The notes below the pieces were generated by a model. That model had not been told where the DNA came from and made no database searches. It was given only the letters and a program-made list of their open reading frames with translations. DNA of 9,606 nt from Alistipes sp. (GTDB taxonomy: Bacteria > Bacteroidota > Bacteroidia > Bacteroidales > Rikenellaceae), in assembly GCA_017560305.1 (NCBI GenBank), contig JAFYOF010000134.1:1-9606 (forward strand), written 5' to 3'. Below are positions 1 through 7,000 of this stretch, piece after piece (within the stretch, counting starts at the first letter, position 1; the number at the start of each line of letters is the position of its first letter). Position numbers and translations under genes: made by a program.

Positions 1-781
<781 letters not shown>

Positions 782-815
782 TTAAAAAAGTTTAATTTAC
801 TAATCAATAATGATG

Positions 816-845
816 CAAATTTAATAAAATTTATTAATAATACAA
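816..845 (-). promoter_or_regulatory. Candidate Bacteroidota promoter for gdhA
   Basis: On the minus strand, TAAATTTG (823-816) matches the -7 consensus TAnnTTTG exactly. A GTTG whose TTG lies at 845-843 is 19 nt upstream, in the place expected for the -33 element. The predicted transcript would have a leader of roughly 30 nt before the gdhA ATG at 778. The match is by eye, and the AT-rich surroundings make chance matches more likely. Confidence 0.55.
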
Positions 846-986
846 CTTTTTTCGCCATAAATTCCAAACATATTTGCATCTATATGCGAATACTACCCCA
901 ATTTGTGCAAATCCCTATGCATATTTATTTGCTTACATTTTTTATAATTTTTGCGTCATTGCTACCACATTTTTATTATTTTTTAC

Positions 987-994
987 TATCTTTG
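987..994 (+). promoter_or_regulatory. Candidate -7 element for the sialidase-like gene
   Basis: TATCTTTG fits TAnnTTTG and lies 46 nt before the ATG at 1041. No good -33 TTTG is found at the usual spacing; the nearest TTG (959-961) is 25 nt away, so this promoter would be weak or dependent on an activator. It is the same octamer as the -7 box of the tRNA-Arg promoter in this window. Confidence 0.5.
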
Positions 995-1040
995 TAATAT
1001 CAGAGAAGTAAACAGCACCTAAAACTTACAATCTATAACT

Positions 1041-2093
1041 ATGAAAAGGCTTCGTATAATTATGATTGGCATTTTGGCTTTTTTTGCTATTTTGCCAGCC
1101 GCAGCGCAGCAAATCAGCTACTCTGTGGAGAAAATCTGGGGCAACGGCACAACGCACTGCGCATTCTCATCACTCGTTCACTTCAAGGGTCGTTACTACT
1201 GCTCGTTCCGCGAGGGCGCGTCACACATCTTCGACAAGAATGGCAAGGCAGAGGGCAAGGTGCGCATCCTCTCATCGGAGGATGGCGTGAAGTGGGAGTC
1301 GGTGGCGTATGTCGGCAAAGAGGGTGTCGATTTGCGTGACCCAAAACTCTCGGTTACCCCCGAAGGCAAGCTGCTGGTCACCATCGGCGGCTCAATCTAC
1401 CGCAACCGCAACCTCGAGGCGTGCATACCTCATTATATGTTGAGCGAGGATGGCAAGACTTTCTCTGCCCCCGAGCCAGCAGAGATTGACCCAAAGATGA
1501 CCACCAAGCGCGACTGGATCTGGCGCGTCACCTGGCACGGCGGCGTGGGCTACGCAGTGAGCTACAACAAAGCGCCCGAGGGCGACACCAACGGCAACGA
1601 GTTGTGGCTGCTGAAGACCGCAGATGGAAAGAAGTTTGAGGCTATCACCAAGTTGCAGATTGACGGCTACCCCAACGAGAGTACCGTGCGCTTCCTGCCC
1701 GATGGCAGAATGGCGATTATGGTGCGCCGTGAGGCGGGCGACACACGCGGCTGGTGGGGCGTCAGCAAGGCTCCGTTCACCTCTTGGGAGTGGAAGAAGA
1801 TGGGCTTACGCCTTGGCGGTCAGGACTTTCTGGTGCTTGACGACAACCGCATAGTGATGGCAACACGCAACTATGCCGTACCTGGCGCAGCGAAGACCTG
1901 CGTCTACCTTGGCAACAACAACGGTTTCTTTGAGGAGGTGCTCTGCCTCCCATCGGGCGGCGACAACAGCTACCCAGGCATCATCACCGTGGGCGACGAG
2001 ATATGGATGAGTTACTACTCGGGACACGAGGGCGCAAACCCATCGATCTACTTGGCGAAGATTCCGATGTCGAATTTTAGAAAGCAAAAATAG
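1041..2093 (+). CDS. Secreted sialidase-like (BNR/Asp-box) beta-propeller protein
   Basis: The 350-residue product starts with a signal peptide (KRLR, hydrophobic stretch to about residue 19, then AAA|QQ), so it is probably exported and cleaved by signal peptidase I; there is no lipobox cysteine. Three degenerate Asp-box motifs of the form S/T-x-D-G-x-x-W/F occur at 79-85, 135-141 and 193-199, 56-58 residues apart, as expected for successive propeller blades. By eye, parts resemble exo-alpha-sialidases (GH33): SFREG near 55-59 for the first arginine, NESTVRFLPDGRM...R (E213, R229/R230) for the general base and second arginine, and NSYPGI (Y311) for the nucleophile tyrosine. Length is close to a bare catalytic propeller without carbohydrate-binding modules. 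Coding GC is high (37 of 60 in 1201-1260). The family fold is likely, but cleavage of sialic acid is not proven; another exo-glycosidase is possible. It has no sialic acid transport or catabolism genes beside it here. Confidence 0.82.
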   Translation: MKRLRIIMIGILAFFAILPAAAQQISYSVEKIWGNGTTHCAFSSLVHFKGRYYCSFREGASHIFDKNGKAEGKVRILSSEDGVKWESVAYVGKEGVDLRDPKLSVTPEGKLLVTIGGSIYRNRNLEACIPHYMLSEDGKTFSAPEPAEIDPKMTTKRDWIWRVTWHGGVGYAVSYNKAPEGDTNGNELWLLKTADGKKFEAITKLQIDGYPNESTVRFLPDGRMAIMVRREAGDTRGWWGVSKAPFTSWEWKKMGLRLGGQDFLVLDDNRIVMATRNYAVPGAAKTCVYLGNNNGFFEEVLCLPSGGDNSYPGIITVGDEIWMSYYSGHEGANPSIYLAKIPMSNFRKQK

Positions 2094-2122
2094 GAAGATA
2101 TTAACCTCAAAAAATTACAACT

Positions 2123-2479
2123 ATGATAGCAGTAAATTTATTTTCAAACGCACTAATAATTATTGCAACCTTAGTCTATGCAATTCTATGCGTTATCCTA
2201 TTCTTTAAGGTGTGGGGTATGTGCAACGATGTAAGAGAGTTGAAGAACTATTTCATCAAGACAACTCAACCTCAACAAATTACGCCAAACACTAACCCGA
2301 CCACCGAGAATGTGTTTGAAGCAGGTCAGACTGTTATTTATCCACCCGCAAAACGAATTATGATTGTAAAAGAAATTGATGCGGAAGGTCTTATCCATTG
2401 CATCAATTATGACGAAAACGGCAAAGAGGAGTTTGAGGGTAAGTACAAACATTCTCAAATCAAACACTATACTAAATAA
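2123..2479 (+). CDS. Small membrane-anchored protein of unknown function
   Basis: The 118-residue product is not assigned to a named family. One strongly hydrophobic segment covers about residues 8-32 and is followed by a polar, probably amphipathic stretch (NDVRELKNYF), a Pro/Thr/Gln/Asn-rich linker at about 47-63, and a C-terminal part (64-118) with alternating hydrophobic residues (GQTVIYP, RIMIVKEI, LIHCINYDE) that suggests a small beta-barrel domain. Anchored single-pass proteins of this layout recur in Bacteroidales as hypothetical proteins. It starts 29 nt after the sialidase-like gene on the same strand, so co-transcription is likely; I see no separate promoter. Its leader is A-rich with no strong Shine-Dalgarno. 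Base composition differs sharply from its neighbour: 44 of 120 bases in 2161-2280 are G or C. That may mean a different origin or low expression. The intact frame with plausible protein architecture supports a real gene. Confidence 0.75.
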   Translation: MIAVNLFSNALIIIATLVYAILCVILFFKVWGMCNDVRELKNYFIKTTQPQQITPNTNPTTENVFEAGQTVIYPPAKRIMIVKEIDAEGLIHCINYDENGKEEFEGKYKHSQIKHYTK

Positions 2480-2481
2480 TA

Positions 2482-2569
2482 TAAACATCATTCCACATTT
2501 TCGCATCTTGTGACATTTGAAATAGAGATTAGGATGCAAGCGAAAATGAATGGAATCTACTTTTGTTTA
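2482..2569. repeat. Imperfect 88-bp inverted repeat (long stem-loop)
   Basis: Left arm blocks TAAACA (2482-2487), TTCCA (2491-2495) and CATTTTCGC (2496-2504) pair in order with GCGAAAATG (2540-2548), TGGAA (2551-2555) and TGTTTA (2564-2569). The stem has 20 base pairs in three blocks, with small bulges and a loop of 35 nt. GCATC (2503-2507) and GATGC (2533-2537) offer a competing pairing. It lies just after the stop of the small membrane protein. There is no T-run directly after the stem, so it is a poor intrinsic terminator. It could be a remnant of a miniature mobile element or a 3' mRNA structure. Confidence 0.6.
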
Positions 2570-2580
2570 ATAAAAAAGGA

Positions 2581-2620
2581 AGATTGCCGCGTCGGACTAA
2601 AGTCCTCCTCGCAATGACAT
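2581..2620. repeat. REP-like 40-bp palindromic element, copy 1
   Basis: A 40-nt extragenic palindrome beginning AGATTGCC and ending GCAATGACAT. Outer arms ATTGC (2583-2587) and GCAAT (2611-2615) are perfectly complementary, and a central hairpin GGACT/AGTCC (2594-2598 with 2601-2605) sits inside. The terminal sequences resemble the dispersed repeats of many bacterial genomes that read like TCATTGCGAG...GCAATCT on the other strand. A second element with the same ends and the same length occurs at 3904-3943. No transposase is seen in the window. Confidence 0.75.
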
Positions 2621-2632
2621 TTATATATAGGT

Positions 2633-2675
2633 ATAAGAAAAAGCCTGCTTATTTGATTAGCAGGCTTTTTCTTAT
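2633..2675. terminator. Bidirectional intrinsic terminator between convergent genes
   Basis: A perfect 17-bp stem: 2633-2649 pairs with 2659-2675 around a 9-nt loop. The G+C-rich inner part (GCCTGCT/AGCAGGC) is followed on both strands by CTTTTTCTTAT, supplying a U-rich tail in either direction. On the minus strand it begins 13 nt after the argF' stop (2691-2689). On the plus strand it closes the transcript of the sialidase-like gene and the small membrane protein, about 150 nt beyond the latter's stop. Confidence 0.92.
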
Positions 2676-2688
2676 TATAGAAGGTATA

Positions 2689-3654
2689 TTACTTGAGTGC
2701 TTCAAGCATTCTCTTCAATACGACCGTTGCAGAAATCTCGCGATTTGCGGCTTCTGGGATAACCAATGAGCGGGGCGACTCTATCACCTCGTCGGTCACA
2801 ATCATATTGCGGCGAACTGGCAAGCAGTGCATAAAGTGCGCGTTGTTGGTCACAGCCATCTGACGCTCGCTAACTGTCCAGCTCATATCCTTTGACAAAA
2901 TCTTACCGTAATCATCTGGGTTGGTCACGCCTGGACAGCTCCAGTTCTTGGCATAGATGAAGTCTGCGCCCTCAAACGCCTTCATCTGGTCGTACTCAAC
3001 CTTCGCATCACCAACGAACTGTGGGTCAAGTTCATAACCCTCGGGGTGTGTCACCACGAAATCAACATCTGCGGCATTCATCCACTCGGCAAACGAGTTA
3101 GGCACAGCCTGTGGCAGAGCCTTTGGGTGTGGTGCCCAGGTGAGAACCACCTTTGGACGCTTGCGCTCCTTGTACTCCTCGATGGTGATAAGGTCGGCAA
3201 ACGACTGCAATGGGTGCACCGTAGCGCTCTCCATAAAGAATACGGGCTTGCCAGAGTACTGGATAAACTGCTCCAGAATCTTCTCGTTGTAGTCATCCTC
3301 GCGGCTCTCGAAGGTAGCGAATGAACGCACACCGATGATGTCGCAGTAGCTCGCCATCACTGGAATAGCCTCCAGCAGGTGCTCGCTCTTGTCACCATCC
3401 ATAATCACGCCTCGCTCGGTCTCCAGCTTCCACGCACCCTGATTTACATCGAGCACGATGACATTCATACCGAGGTTCTGCGCTGCCTTCTGTGTGCTGA
3501 GGCGGGTACGCAAACTGTTGTTAAAAAAAATCAAGAGTGCAGTCTTGTTCTTACCCAACTCCTGATACTTATAGCGGTCAGCCTTAATCTCCATCGCCTC
3601 CTGAAGTGCGACCTCGAGATTACCCAAATCTTTTACGCTGCGAAATACTTTCAT
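2689..3654 (-). CDS. argF': N-succinylornithine (or N-acetylornithine) carbamoyltransferase
   Basis: Cytoplasmic transcarbamylase that moves the carbamoyl group of carbamoyl phosphate to an N-acylated ornithine, giving acylcitrulline in the acyl-blocked arginine pathway of Bacteroidota. The 321 residues closely resemble the B. fragilis enzyme (about 318 residues, recalled) over the whole length. The carbamoyl-phosphate loop is SLRTR (47-51), with HPLQ at 147-150 and HCLP at 276-279; MDGDKSEHLLEAIPVM (85-100) is the acyl-ornithine specificity loop. The position that separates succinyl- from acetyl-ornithine enzymes (Pro90 in B. fragilis, Glu92 in Xanthomonas campestris) is Ser90 here. Published mutants of the X. 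campestris enzyme with Ser, Pro, Val or Ala at that site use succinylornithine, so that substrate is favoured. A small insertion relative to B. fragilis lies near 239-246. The gene follows tRNA-Arg by 21 nt and probably shares its promoter; the ATG is the first methionine of the conserved N-terminus. Confidence 0.95.
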   Translation of the reverse strand: MKVFRSVKDLGNLEVALQEAMEIKADRYKYQELGKNKTALLIFFNNSLRTRLSTQKAAQNLGMNVIVLDVNQGAWKLETERGVIMDGDKSEHLLEAIPVMASYCDIIGVRSFATFESREDDYNEKILEQFIQYSGKPVFFMESATVHPLQSFADLITIEEYKERKRPKVVLTWAPHPKALPQAVPNSFAEWMNAADVDFVVTHPEGYELDPQFVGDAKVEYDQMKAFEGADFIYAKNWSCPGVTNPDDYGKILSKDMSWTVSERQMAVTNNAHFMHCLPVRRNMIVTDEVIESPRSLVIPEAANREISATVVLKRMLEALK

Positions 3655-3675
3655 ACTTTTCTACATCAAAACTTG

Positions 3676-3747
3676 TAGCTCCACCGCGACTCGAACGCGA
3701 ATTTAGGGTTTAGGAAACCCTCGTTCTATCCCTTGAACTATAGAGCC
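3676..3747 (-). tRNA. tRNA-Arg (anticodon CCT)
   Basis: Read on the minus strand from 3747, all arms fold. The acceptor GGCTCTA pairs with TGGAGCT (two G-U pairs) with discriminator A at 3676. The D arm is GTTC/GAAC with a GG-containing 8-nt loop. The anticodon stem AGGGT/ACCCT closes the loop TTCCTAA, giving anticodon CCT (reads AGG). The variable loop is 4 nt, and the T arm TCGCG/CGCGG has loop TTCGAGT. Total 72 nt. The 3' CCA is not encoded (next bases CAA). A promoter sits immediately upstream and the argF'-type gene starts 21 nt downstream on the same strand, with no terminator between. Confidence 0.96.
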
Positions 3748-3773
3748 AATACCTGCCTTCACGGCAACGAGTA

Positions 3774-3804
3774 CAAAGATACACCGCCAAATTAAAAATT
3801 CAAA
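3774..3804 (-). promoter_or_regulatory. Bacteroidota promoter for tRNA-Arg and argF'
   Basis: On the minus strand, TTTG at 3804-3801 is followed by exactly 19 nt and then TATCTTTG at 3781-3774, a full match to the -33 TTTG and -7 TAnnTTTG consensus. The start of transcription should fall close to 3768, leaving a short leader before the tRNA 5' end at 3747. The -33 element lies inside the 7-mer array, each unit of which supplies another TTTG. Confidence 0.85.
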
Positions 3805-3821
3805 ATTCAAAATTCAAAATT
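3794..3821. repeat. Short tandem repeat, 4 x 7 bp
   Basis: One AAAAATT followed by three perfect CAAAATT units. It overlaps the -33 box of the tRNA-Arg promoter. The same heptamer appears in reverse orientation (AATTTTG) in the array at 3986-4018, so the two arrays form inverted ends around a 164-bp core. Confidence 0.85.
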
Positions 3822-3903
3822 ATTGGTTTTTGACCCACTAAAGTAGTATATAGACTTAATACCACGATTATCGTAGCACGACAAATGGTATTTGTTTAGC
3901 TGA

Positions 3904-3943
3904 AGATTCCCATCGCCTTGCTACGCAAGTCGGGGAATGGCGT
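3904..3943. repeat. REP-like 40-bp palindromic element, copy 2
   Basis: It begins AGATTCCC and ends GGAATGGCGT. It has the same length and termini as the element at 2581-2620 but a different interior. Outer pairing is ATTCC (3906-3910) with GGAAT (3935-3939), using the matching register of copy 1, and the central hairpin is CTTGC/GCAAG (3917-3921 with 3925-3929) around TAC. A T-rich run follows. It is an independent member of the same structural family, not a recent duplicate. Confidence 0.72.
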
Positions 3944-3985
3944 TTTTATTTATTATTTTTATTAGTAGCAGAGTAAAAACTACCC

Positions 3986-4018
3986 AATTTTGAATTATGA
4001 ATTTTGAATTATGAATTA
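3986..4018. repeat. Short tandem repeat, 2 x 14 bp plus partial
   Basis: Two perfect copies of AATTTTGAATTATG (3986-3999 and 4000-4013) followed by AATTA. Each 14-mer is two related heptamers, AATTTTG and AATTATG; the first is the reverse complement of the CAAAATT unit at 3801-3821. Confidence 0.85.
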
Positions 4019-4019
4019 C

Positions 4020-4055
4020 AAAAAAAATAGCCCAACCTTGCGGTTGAGCTATTTT
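4020..4055 (-). terminator. Intrinsic terminator of the rpoBC transcript
   Basis: On the minus strand, AAAATAGC (4055-4048) and CAACC (4046-4042) pair with GGTTG (4037-4033) and GCTATTTT (4031-4024), interrupted by one A/C mismatch and closed by a 4-nt loop. The stem runs into an uninterrupted T8 (4027-4020). It starts 17 nt after the rpoC stop codon. Confidence 0.93.
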
Positions 4056-4072
4056 CTTTATTTGTGTAGAGC

Positions 4073-7000
4073 TTACTCTGCCTGAGCGTTCAACTCTGCG
4101 AGGTCTGACTTCAAACCAACAACCAAGTTGTCGTAGTCGCGCAAACCTGTACCACCTGGGATCAGGTGACCGCAGATTACATTCTCCTTCAAGTTCTCCA
4201 GTGGGTCAATCTTACCCTGGATAGCAGCCTCGTTCAAGACCTTGGTAGTCTCCTGGAACGATGCAGCCGAGATGAAGCTTGAAGTCTGCAAAGCGGCACG
4301 AGTGATACCCTGAAGCACCTGATTTGATGTCGCAGGAATGATGTCACGAACCTTAACGAGCTTCATATCACGACGCTTGAGCGATGAGTTCTCGTCACGC
4401 AACTTACGCAATGAGATGATCTGACCAGGCTGTACATTCTGTGAATCGCCAGCATCCTCAACAACTACCTTGTCGTAGAGCTCGTCGTTCACATCCATAA
4501 ACTCCCACTTATCGACGATCTGATCCTCGAAGAAGCGTGAATCACCTGGATCCTCAATCTTCACCTTGCTCATCATCTGACGAACGATAACCTCAAAGTG
4601 CTTGTCGTTGATCTTTACACCCTGCATACGGTAAACCTCCTGTACCTCGTTCACGATGTACTCCTGAACCTTGGTTGGACCCAAGATGCGGAGGATATCG
4701 CTTGGTGTTGTAGCACCGTCCGAGAGTGGCATACCTGCCTTCACATAGTCGTTCTCCTGAACAACGATCTGGCGTGACAGTGGCACCAGGTAACGACGAA
4801 CATCGCCCTGCTTTGATGTGATGACAACCTCACGGTTACCACGCTTGATCTTACCGAATGCTACCTCACCGTCAATCTCTGAAACGATTGCTGGGTTAGA
4901 TGGGTTACGAGCCTCGAAGAGCTCAGTCACTCGTGGAAGACCTCCGGTGATATCGCCACCACCCTTACCTACGGCGCGAGGAATCTTGATAAGGATATCG
5001 CCAGCCTTAATCTTGGCGTTGTCCTTAACCATAATGTGCGCAGTCACAGGCAAGTTGTAAGACTTAACATCCTCACCCTCCTTATTCACGATGTGGATAA
5101 CAGGGTTCTTTGTACGGTCCTTAGACTCGATAACCACCTTCTCTGAAAGACCAGTCTGCTCGTCGCGCTCATCGCGGTAAGTAACACCCTCGATGATGCT
5201 CTCGTAAGCAATCTTACCCTCAGTCTCGGCGATGATTACTGCGTTATATGGATCCCACTCGCAAATCAAGTCACCCTTCTTAACCTCGGCACCATCCTGC
5301 ATAAAGAGTGTTGATGCGTAAGGCAATGCGTGAGTGTAGAGTACGATCTCGGTCTTTGGATCTACGATGCGGAACTCCGACTGACGAGAGATAACGATAT
5401 CTGCATCCTCACCGTTTGAAGCCTTACCCTTGATGGTACGCAACTCGTCGATCTCCAAGCGACCCTCATACTTCGAAATAACATTTGTCTCAACTGTTGA
5501 ACCACCCGCAACACCACCGACGTGGAATGTACGAAGTGTCAACTGAGTACCTGGCTCACCGATAGACTGTGCTGCGATAACACCTACAACCTCACCCTTC
5601 TGAACCATACGGGCTGTTGCAAGATTGCGACCGTAACACTTAGCACATACACCGCGACGCGCCTCACAAGTGAGTACTGAACGAATCTCGACAGACTCAA
5701 GTGGTGACTTGTCGATAGCCTCGGCAATCTGCTCGGTAATCTCCTCACCCGCAGCGCAGATAACCTCGCCTGTGAGTGGGTGGATAATGTCGTTCAAGGC
5801 TGTGCGGCCGAGGATGCGGTCGTAGAGTGACTGTACAACATCGTCGTTGCGCTTGATAGCCGTAGCTGTCAAACCACGCAATGTACCACAATCCTCCTCG
5901 TTGATGATAACATCCTGTGCTACATCCACCAGACGACGAGTCAAGTAACCTGCATCGGCAGTCTTCAACGCGGTATCCGCCAAACCCTTACGAGCACCGT
6001 GGGTAGAGATAAAGTACTCCAACACCGACAGACCCTCCTTAAAGTTCGAGAGGATAGGGTTCTCGATAACCTGCTGACCACCCTCAACACCTGACTTCTG
6101 TGGCTTAGCCATCAGACCACGCATACCAGAGAGCTGACGAATCTGCTCCTTAGAACCACGGGCACCAGAGTCAAGCATCATATATACTGGGTTGAAACCG
6201 TCCTGGTCGTTAATCAGAGTGTCGATAACCTGCTTTGTAAGCTTGTTATTGATGTTTGTCCAAACATCGATAATCTGGTTATAACGCTCGTTGTTGGTGA
6301 TAAGACCCATATTATAGTCGTCCATAATAGCGTCAGCCTTTGCATAACCCTCCTGTACGAGCTCCTGCTTTGTGTCAGGAATCAATACAGCCTCAAGGTT
6401 AAATGACAGACCGCCCTGGAACGCCATACGGTAACCCATATTCTTAATGTCATCCAAGAACTTGGCAACCTTGTCAGCACCCGCCTTCTTCAATACCACT
6501 GCGATGATGTCACGCAATGACTTCTTGGTAAGGATGGTGTTGATGTAACCTACCTCGGCAGGTACAACCTGGTTGAAGAGGATACGACCGATAGTGGTCT
6601 CCTTCAACTCCTCGAACTCGTTGCCATTCTCATCAACATCGCGAACCACACACTTTACTGTTGCGTGGAGTGCTGCACGCTTCTCGTTGTAAGCGATGAT
6701 AGCCTCCTCTGGACCGTAGAATACGAGTCCCTCACCCTTGGCGCCCTTGCGAGGCTTGGTGATGTAGTAAAGACCCAAGACCATATCCTGTGAAGGAACG
6801 GTGATAGGTGCACCGTTGGCTGGGTTCAAGACATTGTGAGAACCGAGCATCAGGATCTGTGCCTCAAGGATTGCGGCGTTGCCGAGTGGCAAGTGTACCG
6901 CCATCTGGTCACCGTCGAAGTCGGCGTTGAACGCAGTACAAGCCAATGGGTGCAACTGCATTGCCTTACCCTCGATGAGCTTAGGCTGGAAGGCCTGGAT

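Larger units (their letters stand above)
3748..4072. other. Intergenic region between rpoC and tRNA-Arg
   Basis: This 325-bp spacer has no supportable gene. From left to right it holds the tRNA-Arg promoter (3774-3804), a 7-mer array (3794-3821), a weak 7-bp hairpin (AATACCA at 3858-3864 with TGGTATT at 3886-3892), a REP-like element (3904-3943), a T-rich tract, a second 7-mer array in opposite orientation (3986-4018) and the rpoC terminator (4020-4055). Confidence 0.8.

Noticed and set aside
2198..2539. Minus-strand open frame of 113 codons
   Set aside because: It is antisense to the small membrane protein, has no promoter and covers half of the inverted repeat. The plus-strand product has much better protein architecture.
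2563..2769. Plus-strand open frame of 68 codons
   Set aside because: It is made of the REP-like element, the perfect terminator hairpin and the antisense of the argF' 3' end, so it is not a plausible gene.
3523..3530. A8 run (T8 on the coding strand) in argF' as a possible slippage or frameshift site
   Set aside because: The frame reads I-F-F-N through the run, matching the B. fragilis enzyme as I recall it, and the protein is intact on both sides, so nothing suggests programmed or accidental frameshifting.
3858..3892. 7-bp hairpin with a 21-nt loop as a possible small RNA or riboswitch
   Set aside because: The stem is short and the loop long, there is no T-run or conserved aptamer feature, and such pairings are common by chance in AT-rich DNA.
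3794..4018. Possible CRISPR array or origin iterons
   Set aside because: The units are 7 or 14 bp, directly adjacent without spacers, and no cas, rep or dnaA gene is nearby. They are simple AT-rich repeats.
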